The position numbers and the translations under genes were made by a program. Source: Pyrenula massariospora (lineage: Eukaryota > Ascomycota > Eurotiomycetes > Pyrenulales > Pyrenulaceae). From it: 64,000 nucleotides of DNA. The notes below the pieces were generated by a model. The model had not been told where the DNA came from and made no database searches. It was given only the letters and a program-made list of their open reading frames with translations. Positions within the stretch are counted from its first letter, which is position 1. Every line of letters begins with the position of its first letter. The stretch is from the NCBI GenBank assembly GCA_021030905.1, contig JAGFMI010000006.1:1116001-1180000 (forward strand), written 5' to 3'. Positions 1-11,424 of this stretch are shown here, piece after piece.

Positions 1-287
1 CGATATTACAGTTGGTCGCCGGAGAAAAGTCAAATTTGACATACTCTAAAGTGCAGACTGATTAACAGAATATTTAGAAGATAAGCTCGTTGGATCTCTT
101 AAGAAGCTATCAATCCTTTGCGGCTCTTTCTACGCTCTGTTTTTGATGCTCAATGCTTCCGCCCACGCAATTTTAATTTTGGTTTCCTAACTGAGGTTCG
201 CTTGAAGTTTTACATCGCCCCATCACTGTTCCCCCTCTCTAGGGTAAATATCTGATATTTGGCAAAAGACTGTGCCAGAACTTCGTG

Positions 288-1340
288 ATGGAAGACGTTG
301 GTGTTGATAATGACACCCCTGACGAACAAGCCCCGTCCAATTTTCCTACCCAGGAATCGATGCACAAGTTTCTCTACGTCCCTCCTAAGACAAGCAGCAA
401 GATTGAACCGTCCACGACCGAGAGCAAAGCTCACACTTCCACGCCGAGAAAAACACGATCGACATCGCGCTCAGCCGAGCGCACCAAAAGCCCCTCTAGT
501 CTCTCACCGCCTCCCGATCTCCCTCGAAAACGTCAAGCCATCGATCAACCTCCCTCCACCCCACCCCCTCCCTCAAAAGCAGCGAAACTCAAAACCCGCC
601 CCCCTACCACATCAACCCCCTCCATCCCCAACAACCTCGTCGACAGCATAACCCCCAACCTCATCCTCCTCTTCATCGGCCTCAACCCCGGCCTCACCAC
701 CGCCCAAACCGGCCACGCCTACGCCCACCGCACCAACCTCTTCTGGCGCCTCCTGCACTCCAGCGGCATCACCCCCACCCTCCTCCCCCCCTCCAAGACC
801 CAGGAGCTCCCCCACCTCTACGCGCTCGGCAACACCAACATCGTCGAGCGGCCCTCGCGCGACGGCTCGAGCCTGAGCAAGGCCGAGCTCGACGCGGGGG
901 TGCCCGTGCTCGAGGCCAAGATCCGCCGGTTCCGGCCTGAGGCGGTGTGTATCGTGGGGAAGAGCATCTGGGAGGCGATCTTTCGGGTGAAGCGGGGGAG
1001 GGCGCTGGGGAAGGGCGACTTGTTCAGGTATGGGTGGCAGAGGGAGGGGGAGAGGTGGTTGGGGGCGAAGGTGTTTGCCGCGACGACGACGAGCGCGTTG
1101 GCGGCGGGGATGAGTTTGGGGGAGAAGGAGGAGATTTGGCGGGAGTTGGGGGAGTGGGTGGAGAGGAGGAGGAGGGAAAGAGAGGAGGGGGTTGAGGGGG
1201 CTGGGATGGAGGTGGGAGGAGAGAAAAGCGTGGACAGGAATGGGGATGAGGCAGAGAAGCAAGAACGCACCAAAGTTAGTAGAGACGTGAGGAGTGGTCA
1301 ACAAAAGATAACAGGAATGTTCGCAAGTAGTAATAAATGA
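288..1340 (+). CDS. G/T mismatch-specific uracil/thymine DNA glycosylase (TDG/Mug family)
   Basis: Base-excision repair enzyme expected to act in the nucleus on U or T mispaired with G. The 350-residue protein has a long Ser/Pro/Lys-rich disordered N-terminus (to about residue 120), then the Mug/TDG fold: the GLNPG active-site motif follows a hydrophobic strand, the HAYAHRTNLFWRLLHSSG segment matches the family's 'fAHP.N.FW' region, and ALGNTNIVERPSR and VCIVGKSIWEAIFR match the later core strands. The C-terminal 70 residues are charged and low complexity. I start at the ATG at 288, because the preceding in-frame codon at 285 is GTG. No intron is needed. Coding-strand composition changes abruptly from C-rich (600-850) to G-rich (950-1250). 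Length resembles fungal Thp1-like proteins. Family assignment is secure; substrate preference is inferred. Confidence 0.88.
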   Translation: MEDVGVDNDTPDEQAPSNFPTQESMHKFLYVPPKTSSKIEPSTTESKAHTSTPRKTRSTSRSAERTKSPSSLSPPPDLPRKRQAIDQPPSTPPPPSKAAKLKTRPPTTSTPSIPNNLVDSITPNLILLFIGLNPGLTTAQTGHAYAHRTNLFWRLLHSSGITPTLLPPSKTQELPHLYALGNTNIVERPSRDGSSLSKAELDAGVPVLEAKIRRFRPEAVCIVGKSIWEAIFRVKRGRALGKGDLFRYGWQREGERWLGAKVFAATTTSALAAGMSLGEKEEIWRELGEWVERRRREREEGVEGAGMEVGGEKSVDRNGDEAEKQERTKVSRDVRSGQQKITGMFASSNK

Positions 1341-1512
1341 GTTTCTTATTGTTGGATCTAGATGGTGACGAGCGGTGTTGGCTATTTCAACACACGACAG
1401 TGTTCAAGGCTTGATAGCCAGGAAAGATCTCCGCAACAGGCGTGAGGTAACGGGCCTGGTTCCCACGTACGCATCACTCCAAACCCGATATCTCCTCCAC
1501 AAGCTCACTCCT

Positions 1513-2007
1513 TCACACTTTCCCCAACGCCGCACTAGGCAACCTCCTCGGTAATGTCCATGGTTCTGCGCAAACAATCTCTCCCTCACTGTACGCCCAA
1601 AAATATGCAATCATTCCAACTGTATAATATATCGCAGGGTTCGTGCTCTGATACATCAATGCTGCTGCCAGCGCGGCCAACGGATACAATGCAAGACGGG
1701 CCTCGATGCTGCGGTGCACCATGGAGCCAGCGAGCGGCTTGATCGGGTATTCGAGCGCGAGGAAGAAGATTCCGAAGACGAGGTTGATGATTTGAAGAAT
1801 GGGAAACGGTTTGACAGCCCCGTCGAGATTCTTTGTTAAAAAGTCCCAGAAGATTTTAGGCCAGAAGAAGCCTTCTAACGCAGCGCCGACTTGGTCTGAG
1901 AGCGAGACAGTTAGTAGAGTAGTTTGTGATGGTAGGGGAGTGTTCGTACAAGTTGCTGCGGTCATCATGATGAGCCGTGCCCAGTGGTTCTTGATGAGTT
2001 TGCCCAT
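1513..2007 (-). CDS. Small membrane protein, DUF7727 type
   Basis: A 146-residue protein of unknown function with about four hydrophobic segments. Two exons (2007-1950 and 1895-1513) are joined over a 54 nt intron (1896-1949) with GTACGA donor, ACTAAC branch site and CAG acceptor; splicing gives AATYQVGAALEGFFWPK. Recognisable family features are the start MGKLIKNHWARLI, the segment PKIFWDFLTKNLDGAVKP, and the C-terminal YFWAYSEGEIVCAEPWTLPRR. The start is the ATG at 2007; the reading frame extends only to a non-ATG codon upstream. This is a conserved fungal family without a known role; membrane location is inferred from hydrophobicity. It faces the TDG gene tail to tail, about 170 nt away. 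Confidence 0.8.
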   Translation of the reverse strand: MGKLIKNHWARLIMMTAATCTNTPLPSQTTLLTVSLSDQVGAALEGFFWPKIFWDFLTKNLDGAVKPFPILQIINLVFGIFFLALEYPIKPLAGSMVHRSIEARLALYPLAALAAALMYQSTNPAIYYTVGMIAYFWAYSEGEIVCAEPWTLPRRLPSAALGKV

Positions 2008-4451
2008 CCTGATCAACCCTTGCTTGATGAAGGTTCGGCTCGATCGTCAGTCTGAGAAGGAGGGACTGAGAAACTCGTGGCGGCGTCGAAATTGCAGAGT
2101 CGATTAACAATAAAGAACGTATCTTCCGGCCGGCGGGATGAAAGGAAGGGACGACCGTTGGAAGGTGAAAGAAAACGAAGGCGAGCGACGAGAGTGTCTG
2201 GTGACGAGGAAGCGGTCGCTCGGCGATGCTTGGCCTCGAGATGTTACCGTGGGAGCATGGGGAGGGTATATGTGAGTGCGAGCCGGACAGTGCGCTTCGA
2301 AGCGAACTGGGCTGGCCCTGGAGGAATTTGAGCTTTACAGATCGACGACCGCTGCGACGCAGAACGTCATCTGGCGTGTGTCAGGGATGGAAATGGCGAT
2401 GTCACAGGCACGAGGATTTTGCCGTGGAGTTTCGACGTCTGATGAAGGGGCGAGGGAGGTGTTTGCATGAAAAGGTGACCCGCAAATTTGGTGGAGATGC
2501 GATGATATATGAGGAGGGAGGAGTTACAGAATGCAGGACCGGTGAAGGGTAAGGCAGAGCCGGTAGGGAAGATGGCAACGGTCTCGGCCAGAGTCATGGC
2601 CAGCGGGAGCTCCATGCCCAGTGTGCGGATCGGGAATATGCCAGGACATGGGGAGGGGAGACGAGGGGGTGATTGGAGGGGAGGAGGGGGAGGATGTGAG
2701 TGATTGCGGTGGGTGTGGGGAAGCTGCGGCAAGTAGGCGCCGCACGGTGCGACGAATTGTGAGGCAGATCAGCCGTTAGTCGGGAGCTCCCCCTGCTCGC
2801 GGAACGGCTGACGGTATTTTACCAGCGGTTAAGCTCCCCTTGCCACTGGTTGCCGGTACCTGCTGCTGTCGTGGCTGGAGGGGTGCCGGGAAACTGACAC
2901 TGATAGGCGGGTATGACGGGCGCCAGCCCTCCACTGACTTCCGAAATTTCCGTCTGTGGTTTAGGCTCTACCTTATGCCCAGACATGCAGAAATGCGCTT
3001 CGTCTCTGTCACACCCTAATGCACCCTCGTCTACCACATCTTCAGCGTGACTATTTCTGGGTATGAATGATCCAATTGACCGCCTGCCGATGTGCTGAGT
3101 TGCGCAAAGCTTGATGGATATCACATTCTGCTCATTAGTACTAGTATTCGTGGTATGGCTCGGAAATGGCCGTTGCGATGATGGAAGGCAAATCTCCTTC
3201 TCTTTCGCCACTATTCTCATCAATTCCAGTTCCATGGTACTTGGCGCCTGGATGAGACACAGAACGTGAGAGACATTAAGTGGCTGGCTTTGCTGTGTTC
3301 CGGGGTTCGGTGAGCGCGTGGGAGATGACGGTGTGCCAGTTCAAGGCCCACCGAACGGCAGCAAGGGTCCAATGAGCGTGGCGATCGCCGAGGGGATCGA
3401 TACCCGTATGCATATTACGAGCCCCCATGTCTTCCCCAATTCTAGAAGCTCCAGCCTGCCAATGCGCAGCACACGGTCCATGCTGGCATTCGAACATCAG
3501 TCGTCGACTTCTCTTCGCTCCTCCCACTCCTCTGATCATTTAGACCACAACATCTTGATAATCGCACCAAGGTTCTGTCAATTTTGACATTTTATAAGAG
3601 CCTCAGACAATTAACGGCGATCTGGAAGCAAATTTCCTCCTTCATCTAGATCACTTTCCCGATCGAGCTAGTCCTACGGCCCCTGCTTCATCGACGTCGC
3701 AGCTTGGTCCCCTTCAGACACCACCTGTCCGAAGTTATTTCCACTGTCTGGCACCCTCCGAACTTCTGTTACAGCTCGTCGCCTGGTAGATTGCCTCGAA
3801 CTTGGATTGTCAGGGCCATTCCGCCGCCAGACACCCGTTTCTCAACGGCTGCAAATACATCATAATCCTCCTGAACAATGCAAAACCGCACGATCGCAGC
3901 CACTCTCTCGTGACGTCCGATGATCTGGACATGCCGAACGTTGCAAACTTGTTCCGGGCGCTTTTAGCCAGAGATCTGTTCTTCACCGTATTCTCCGAAG
4001 GGGAAGAGGCGTCAAAGATCGACGCTCAAAAGCCTCCGGGGAAGCATTGAGGTCTAGACGGAAGCAGGTACCACCCGAGCTGTTGGTTTCATCGAACTTT
4101 ATCGAACAGGACCTGGATCAGGGCATCTGCCGGAGCCGTTGCTGCCAAAGCTTTCTGCTGCACCGTTGGAAACTCAACTCTTTCTAATATAGATCGTTCT
4201 GGCCAGACCGCTCTGAAAGTTACTTGGCCTTTCCTTGGTTCGCAGGCCGGCTCCTCCTTGACTTGTCTCTCTCGCCGTCCTTTGGACGTTTGCCTGTTGG
4301 ATTCACTGCAGTCGTTCTCTTCATTCACTTGGTTCTCACCAATATACTTTGCCCATCGAGGGCCTAATCACTATTATTCATCGCTGGTCGACGATCCATT
4401 CGATCTTGTCTTGGTATACTTCATCTGGGAAGAAATAGGCAAACCTTCATC
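2008..4451. other. Intergenic stretch between DUF7727 gene and noxA
   Basis: 2.4 kb with no gene I can support. It should hold the promoter of the minus-strand DUF7727 gene (left) and the promoter and long leader of noxA (right; pyrimidine-rich from about 3600). An open minus frame at about 2370-2613 beginning MELPLAMTLAETVAIFPTG and another minus frame at 2819-3235 (138 codons, ATG start) have no family match that I recognise and could be chance. A G-run cluster lies at 2650-2690. Confidence 0.5.
2650..2690 (+). other. G-run cluster (possible G-quadruplex)
   Basis: Five runs of four or five G occur within 41 bases (2650, 2655, 2665, 2678, 2686), separated by loops of 1-8 bases. This satisfies the usual pattern for an intramolecular G-quadruplex on the plus strand. 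It lies about 650 bases upstream of the DUF7727 start, on the non-template strand for rightward transcription. Function is unknown. Confidence 0.45.
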
Positions 4452-6151
4452 ATGGCGGCGCTCAAATCCCATTTCAACTTCTCAAAGATTGTCTTTTACA
4501 TATTGTTCTGGGGCTTACAATGGGGATCATTTGCGTATGGATGGATTAAGCAGGCTGACGACATTCGACTCGCTGGACTCAACACTCTCAAATTTTCCGT
4601 CTGGCTGTCAAGAGGTGCTGGGTTGACGTTGTCCATAAATGGGCTCTTGATTGTATTGCCCATGTGCAGGAACATCATGAGATGGATCCGACCAAAGTTC
4701 AAGTTCCTGCCTCTTGACGAATCCCAATGGTTCCACCGACAGGTTGCCTATGCCTTGCTTCTTTTCACCATCATCCATGTCAGCGCTCACTACGTCAACT
4801 TCTTCAATGTCGAGAAGACTCAGATCCGGCCCGTGACTGCTATCCAAATCCATTACACCCAAGCGGGTGGTATCACAGGCCACATCATGCTGCTATGCAT
4901 GCTCATGATGTATACCACCGCACATCATCGCATCCGTCAGCAGTCTTACGAGACTTTCTGGTACACACATCACCTTTTCATTCCATTCCTCCTCGGCCTT
5001 TACACTCACGCTACCGGCTGCTTTGTCCGCGACACCGCCCAACCCTTCTCTCCCCTAGGCGACAAGCTCTTCTGGACCCACTGCATCGGATACGAAGGTT
5101 GGCGGTGGGAACTCTGGGGCGGCGGCTTATATCTCCTTGAGCGTCTCTATCGTGAAATCCGTTCCCGCCGAGAAACGGAAATCACCAAAGTCATCCGACA
5201 TCCCTATGGTAAGTCTAGCCTTCATCCCTCTTCCCCTTGTCTACAGCTAAGAATTCCACAGACGCAGTTGAGATTCAATTCCGCAAGCCCAGCATGAAGT
5301 ACAAGGCTGGCCAATGGCTCTTCCTCCAAGTCCCATCCGTCAGCAGCCACCAATGGCACCCCTTCACCATCACCTCCTGCCCCTTCGACCCCTACGTCTC
5401 CGTGCACGTCCGCCAAGTCGGCGACTTCACCCGCGCCCTCGGCGACGCCCTCGGCTGCGGCCCCAGCCAATCCAAAGAATACGAAGGCCTCGACCCGAAC
5501 GGCATGTACGAGATCGCGCTCAGCAACGGGCAGAAAATGCCCAAACTCAAAATCGACGGACCCTACGGCGCCCCCGCCGAGGACGTCTTCGACAACGAGA
5601 TTGCCGTCCTGATCGGCACCGGCATCGGCGTCACCCCCTGGGCCTCCATCCTCAAGAACATCTGGCACCTGCGCGGCGGGCCCAACCCGCCCACGCGCCT
5701 GCGCCGCGTGGAATTCATCTGGGTCTGCAAAGACACATCATCCTTCGAGTGGTTCCAGACCCTCCTCTCCTCCCTCGAGGCCCAGTCCGCCTCCGCCGCC
5801 TCCTCCGCCGGCGGCCCCGAGTTCCTCCGCATCCACACCTACCTCACCCAGCGCCTCGACTCGGACACCGCGGCCAACATCTACCTGAACAGCGTCGGCA
5901 CCGACGTCGACCCCCTGACCGAGCTCAAGACGCGCACCAACTTCGGCCGGCCCGACTTCAAGAGATTGTTCGGCGCCATGCGCGACGGCCTCCAGGACCA
6001 GACCTACATGAGCGGCCTGGAGGGCGCGCTGAGGACGGATGTCGGTGTGTACATGTGCGGGCCGAGTGCGGCGGCGAGGGATATTAAGAGGGCGGCCAAG
6101 GGGTGCAGTACGAGGGATGTGAGGTTTAGGTTTTGGAAGGAGCATTTTTAG
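4452..6151 (+). CDS. noxA: NADPH oxidase NoxA (Nox1 subfamily)
   Basis: Superoxide-producing flavocytochrome, in fungi linked to hyphal differentiation and sexual development, working with a NoxR/Rac regulatory complex at membranes. The 548-residue product comes from exons 4452-5208 and 5262-6151 (intron 5209-5261, GTAAGT donor). It has a six-helix ferric-reductase domain (about residues 10-235) with heme-ligand candidates H95/H109 and H173/H186, whose spacings of 14 and 13 match the human Nox2 pairs. Then come the FAD motif HPFTITS (285-291), NADPH motif GTGIGVTPWA (371-380), a CGPSAAARDIK segment and the canonical C-terminus FWKEHF. There is no EF-hand extension and no long N-terminus, so this is NoxA rather than NoxB or NoxC. 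A second AG at 5246 is also in frame and would add five residues, but the intron would then be only 38 nt. Confidence 0.95.
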
Positions 6152-7016
6152 ATGCGAACCCCACATGCGCGCGCATGTTTGCGCGTTTTATATACCTGTG
6201 ATTTTTTGTACAGCGTGATGTTTTTCGTGTAGGGCTGTGGTGGGTGAGGGTGTAGCGGAGCGGGAAGACGGGCTTTGGTGGTCGGGAGAGTGGGGGGATT
6301 TGATTCACAGCGAAAAAATTATCTAGTCATGCCATACCCCGTATGTAGGATCACAGTACAGTACAGAGCATAACATATTCGATGCCTACCACGTTGTTAA
6401 TTGTTCATCGATGAATAGGGAAAGGTGCAGAGACAATATTTTGCCAAGACAGCCTCGCAAATTAGTACTGTATCATGGTCCACAGGATGACATATGATCT
6501 GCGCAAATTGAGTACCTAGTAAGTTCAGGAGAGATGAGAAAGCTTGGCCTACGCGATGTGTAATTGTAGGAACGGATCCCACGGTATCCGTTCCTCGCAA
6601 TATGGAGCAATACTTTGTAATATCAGGCTCGTATCGAGTAGACAAACTGTCCAGGAGTGACCACGATGGCTCGCTCAGGATAAACAGCTTGAATTCTAGC
6701 AAACACATGCTTCCTTCGGAAGACTTACTAGTTAGTCATGACCCCCCCGAGCAGCCGTCGTTCTGTCACTCGACCTCAACGCCAGCCCAAGTCTCTGCAG
6801 CGCCATGACAAATACTCAATACAGCGCAGCAAAGTGGTATCTTGTTGAATCAGATAGAAAAGCAGATGCGCCAAGTAGGTGCGAAACAGTCAAATGAAGC
6901 ATCCAACGCCAATAGAATAAGGATATTTCAGTGATAACCCCTTCCACGTTTTCGACTATGCGGGTTTTCCATTCGCTCGATAATTCAGCCATACTGTACT
7001 CCGTAAGAAGATGTCC
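6152..7016. other. Intergenic, noxA / arrestin tails
   Basis: 865 bases between two convergent genes. It holds the 3' ends of noxA and of the arrestin gene and a small AT-richer stretch. I see no gene, RNA or repeat of note. Confidence 0.6.
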
Positions 7017-8709
7017 TCAACTCATGAATTGCGCACTTGCCTGCAATGACAAGCCTGTTCCTCTCACGCGCGGTGGAGGAGTGCGTATAGTCTCAACTGC
7101 CAATGACATTGCGTGGTACTCAGGTGGTGCCTGCTGCTGCGCCTGCAGTACTGTCCCCAGAGAGTCGATGGGTGCTCGCTCACTGTATTCCGGGCTTGGC
7201 AGGGATTCTGGTGCGAGGTCGTCTGCTAAGGCTTGTCTCGCAGCGATGGCTGCAGCCTCTTCCTCCGAAATACTCGGTCGCGCGTCCGGGTTTCCCTTTG
7301 AAGTGATCTGAATTGGGATCTTTAGAGATATAGACGGAAGAGTAATGTTGGTACTTGGGGTGTGGTATGTGAGGGAGAGCTCCAGGATGTAGGTGCGGGC
7401 AATATGGCAGTTGTAGAATGTTGGGACGAAGGATTTGCACGATGGCAAGCTGACGGGGACTATGACCTTGGCAGTGTAAAAAGGGCCACCACCATATATC
7501 TCGGACGGTTCAGGAATGCTGTTCTCGGACATGCTAGACCGGGTGGACTGTCGGCGTATCAGCTGATTTCCGGACTCGTGCCGGGTCCATTCAATGGCTG
7601 AAATGTTCCGACACGACAGATCAACGGAGTAGGGGTAGAATCTCCGATCTCTGTGCCACATATCGAATCCTTTTCTGCAAGGGAGCTCGTTGAATGCTTC
7701 GGCTCCGAAATAGGTGACGACTCTAAGCTTGGTGACACAGTTTTCGAGCGATGGTGGAAGCTGATTTGGACGCTTCGGGTTTGGATCAAAGCGTAGATAA
7801 ACGGTGGTGCTAGTTGAGATAGGTGATAGATCTGTGGATCGAGGATGCGGTAGCTGTAGACTCTTTGGCTGGGCTACGTCGGTCGTTAACCGGCCGATGG
7901 TTCCAAGGCTAAAAGATCCCTTTTTGACCTTTTTCTCGACGCGCATCTCTTGTTCAGACGCGAGCAGAGACGGACTGTGTTCAGTCTTTGCTGGAATAAT
8001 TCGTAGCCTGACGGCTTTCTCGGCAATCTGGATCGGATTGGATTTTCCTCCTAAAGTTCGGTCTTTCTGAATCTTGACTCGAATCTTGTACAGTACCTTC
8101 GCCATTTGAGGACTCATGTCATCACCCAAAGCTCCAGAAGCGTTAGTGGCGACCATCTTGTCGCCTAGACTTGGTGGAACTTCAAGGTGTATCTGTGCGA
8201 GGTACTCCTCAGCGCCGTGATTGCAGGCTTGAGACAATAGCTTTTCTGGCACGACAAACACGAATGGGATATCATAAGAGTGATCTGCTCTAAGGATCAT
8301 GTCCGCCGGGCAGGTAGTTCGGCTAATTGGCATTGGCAACTTCAAAAATGTGTGCCTGAATGCGATCTGACCGGATGCATGAGGAGAAGTTGTTGCCTGT
8401 CAGCCAATTAGATGTGAGAAGAGACGGAGCTTGTAGAAGCCTTGCCTTGTCAACATATGTTTCAATCCTTCCTTCGAAAGTTATTGCAATGTCAGTGAAC
8501 TTTGTATCTTTGTCCAATCTAACTGTGACATGACCAGCTATCCTTTCCAAAGTTGTGTATGAGCGGACGGCCGCATCTTGCTGGTCGTCGAAGACGACGT
8601 CAATTGGATCTTTCCTTCTCAGTGCGAACGAATTCAGGCTGTTCAGCGCAGAGGATCTCCTTCGGAAAAGATTGTCATCATTCGGGACTGAGGCCGATCG
8701 TCTTGACAT
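7017..8709 (-). CDS. Alpha-arrestin (ART-like) with PPxY motif
   Basis: Adaptor expected to recruit a Rsp5/HulA-type ubiquitin ligase to plasma-membrane transporters for endocytosis. The 547-residue protein is encoded by exons 8709-8446 and 8396-7017. The N-terminal arrestin fold is seen in VVFDDQQDAAVRSYTTLERIAGHVTVRL and the strand ITFEGRIETYVDK; after the intron comes the LKLPMPIS.. region leading to SYDIPFVFVVPEKLL, and the arrestin C domain follows (to about residue 440). A PPEY ligase-binding motif is at 512-515, with a related SPEY upstream. The intron at 8397-8445 begins with GC, not GT: only removing AAG|GCAAGG..CTGACAG|GCAAC restores the conserved sequence (DK then ATTSPHASGQIAFRHTFLK). 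The start ATG at 8709 opens a Ser/Arg-rich leader. The arrestin family call is secure; cargo is unknown. Confidence 0.85.
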
Positions 8710-9777
8710 AGCCGAAGCCAGTGAAATTGCAAGGCAAAAATATGGTGGAGTGGTGGCGATCGGTCAACTTCAAGAAGTCTGCAGTACCGCAGCGCTTTAC
8801 TCTTTCAATTTCTTATCACGCAGCGGCCAAGTTCGTGCTGGGCGGCGTCCTGACCTTGAAAGGCAGCGTCCTTGGAAGCCTCCTCCCAAGGCGCTTGACT
8901 TTCCACAAGTTTTGAGAAATGTATAGGGTAACGGATGTGCAATGTAAAGACGCTCGTTGTCGTCGACAAACAGATTGTATATCACGGAAGATGAAGATCA
9001 GGTGAGCTCTGGCGATGAATAGGACCAGGTTTTCAGAATGATTGACCAAGGACAGGGTAAATGTTTATGAGTAAATTGCTGCCTAGTCTAATGCGCTGTA
9101 CGGCAAGAACGAGAGACATAGGAAAATGGAATTGTTTCTAGAAGCATGTCAGTGCTTATATAGAATTCTAACGGTGAAGTGATGATGATATGGCGTGCGC
9201 GACTCTGTCTGCTAGAGGGTCTTGAGTCATCAGGCGTACGCGGGCTAGGTGCTAGGATTAGAAAGCTCGAAAAAACAAGCTTTCATGTCAACGCCGATTT
9301 GGCGCCAGAGGGGGCCCATGGCATGGCTACTCACGCCCCAAGGCCCAAGGATTAAAAGCCAGCAATGTGGCTACACAATGCGATTGCGGAGGGAAGCATG
9401 GTGGTGGGCAGGTGGGGAGGAGCGAGCGGGAGCGGGAGCCAGGAGGCACTCTGGGGGAGGGTTTAGGGCCAATTGAAACGTGCGATATCGGCACAAGCAA
9501 GCAGATTGGTAACCCGTGCGTGCAGGCTGCAGCTGGATTTCGCTCGCAGGAACAGGAGTGAATGAGGGTTATAGGTTGGCCAGGCCTGGTCGGAGAAGGG
9601 CGCTCCTACCAGCCAGGCCACGCCTTGTGACATACCGACCCTCCCAGACGCGCAGCTCGGAGCACGTCTGGGCCAAAGCTTCTGGGGACTCCGCTATCTC
9701 TTGTCATCTCGTACGTCGCACCCCGATCTTAGGTGGATCATGTTCTCTCAAGCGCTAGATATTTAGGCAAGAAGCCA
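8710..9777. other. Intergenic, arrestin promoter side
   Basis: About 1.07 kb upstream of the arrestin gene and downstream of the HD-domain gene. It includes a purine-rich stretch around 9400-9460 and one TGAGTCA heptamer near 9223. Open frames here are short and have no family features. No gene seen. Confidence 0.55.
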
Positions 9778-10503
9778 TCAGAATGCCTTATTTACTCCCT
9801 TCCACTCTGGATCCTCCCTCTTGGCCCTGATCAGGTCGCCTGGCCATGAACCACCCGGCGCCTTCTCCGGGTGCTTTTCCGCGTGCTCAACAACAGTATT
9901 GCTAAGCACCTTCTCCACGTCCAGCCTTGGAAAACGCTCCTCGATTCTCTCAACCAAACCTTGCACCTGAGTTGAATCCCTCCCTTTGACGCCAAATTCG
10001 ACTAAAATTGCTTCCCTTACGATCCTTGCCAGCGGCGTGATCCTCTCAGCGATACCTGGAGATGTATGCAATGCAATTGCAACCCAAACGTCATGAATGT
10101 CCTCTTGGGTGAAACCAGAAGCACTACTATGCTGCCTGAGAACTGATATCGCACTATCTGCGCCTTCGACCTCAAAGCGTTGAGGCGTGTCTGCGAGATG
10201 GCTGGCTGATCCCATGTCATGGAGGATACATGCCACGAAGAGCACGGGAATGCGAGGAGACGACAGCCATGCAGAGAGATTCTCAGGGTCGCGTTCTGCG
10301 AGGCCCTTGGCGTGGAGAAACGCCCGGACGCTGTGGTTGTAGATGGCGCGAGGAAGAGAGGTGATTGCTAGTTCGTGAGCTGCTATACAGGCTGGGTTTG
10401 GTGGCACAAAGTCAGGAGCTTCGCCGCTATGCGTGGGTTCGGCAGCTTGCTGCTCATCTCGCTGCGTCGAAACTGGAGCACGAGTGGAGCTTAGGGGACA
10501 CAT
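9778..10503 (-). CDS. HD-domain hydrolase, cyanamide hydratase-like
   Basis: A 241-residue metal-dependent HD-fold protein. The metal-binding pattern is visible: H57 in NHSVRAFLHAKGLAE, the H95-D96 pair in ACILHDMG, and H146 in ALHTSPG, with helices between as in fungal cyanamide-hydratase and urea-hydro-lyase relatives. The distal acidic ligand is not obvious; the candidate region reads VREAILVEFG, with Glu169 where relatives that I recall have Asp, so catalysis of the usual reaction is uncertain. The first true ATG is at 10503; the frame extends only through non-ATG codons upstream. Single exon. Likely a cytosolic enzyme; many homologues are annotated only as HD-domain proteins, so the substrate is left open. 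Confidence 0.82.
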   Translation of the reverse strand: MCPLSSTRAPVSTQRDEQQAAEPTHSGEAPDFVPPNPACIAAHELAITSLPRAIYNHSVRAFLHAKGLAERDPENLSAWLSSPRIPVLFVACILHDMGSASHLADTPQRFEVEGADSAISVLRQHSSASGFTQEDIHDVWVAIALHTSPGIAERITPLARIVREAILVEFGVKGRDSTQVQGLVERIEERFPRLDVEKVLSNTVVEHAEKHPEKAPGGSWPGDLIRAKREDPEWKGVNKAF

Positions 10504-11424
10504 GGATCGAAGCAGAAGCAAGCGTAGGGTGAACGGCGGCTTTTGTCCTCAAATACTTGCCGGATCACTGGAGGCAATGCTCTGCGATTTGTAGCCTAAT
10601 TTAGGAGATGAAGGATGATTAATTATCCTTTAAACACCAGACAATTGGCATTTCTCGGCATTCCAAGGGGCAATATAGGGCTTAGAAATACTCGCTAAAG
10701 CTGAGTAACAACATATTCCTCATTGATCTGCTAATGCTTAGATCCAAAGCCACTTGACGAATAATTGTCCTTCAAGCATTTTCTTCGCCGAGATCGCCGC
10801 CACCAGGAAGAAGTTGAAGGGCTTCCTTCGTTGCGACCTTGTTCCATTGTAAGGAGTTCGGAATAGGGGCTCCACATGGGCAGAGCGCCGATAGGCCACG
10901 CCTTTTGACAAGCGTATCGAAGCACAAGTTAAACTTCCCGTCTCATCTGCAAGCCTCAATATGCCACTCAAACAGCCAGCTTTGTGACCGATGAGTCTTT
11001 TTTTTTGAAGGATTATTCTTGGTAAAACTGATGCCTTGTTTGCGTCTGTCTTGTGTAATGCGTGCTCAGTACGACGACCAAAATAGCTCTTTCCGACCAT
11101 ATTATTCGGTGATACCGTCCCCACCCTTTTTTACTAAAGTTCGACATCGAGCGATCACGAGCAATTTGTAAATCCTTTTGAGAAAAGAGAGACTATTGTA
11201 AGTCTTGAACTCATAAGTCATAATGTCATTAAATTGCATCCACCAGTTCCTCCCATATATGCAATGCTAAAGCAATGTATCAACAAGATACCCGCGGCCA
11301 CTGCCAGCACAATTCCCCTGCCAAATGACTCATCTATACAATACATTTCGGTAGAAAATACCTTTGCTGCCAGCAAGTTATCACGGACATGCCCACGAGC
11401 CTCAGAACCCCCTAAATCAGTCCC
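10504..11424. other. Intergenic, HD gene / UBA-like gene
   Basis: 920 bases. It holds the HD-gene promoter (right of 10503) and the 3' end of the UBA-like gene. A minus frame at 10738-11124 starts only at GTG and lacks recognisable content. A run of nine T lies near 11000. No gene supported. Confidence 0.55.

Noticed and set aside
612-1304. 230-codon minus-strand frame opposite the TDG gene
   Set aside because: Arg/Pro/Leu-rich shadow caused by the strong C/G strand bias of the real gene; no family content.
5314-6087. 257-codon alternate frame inside noxA exon 2
   Set aside because: Arg/Pro-rich shadow of GC-rich coding sequence; noxA frame is clearly the real one.
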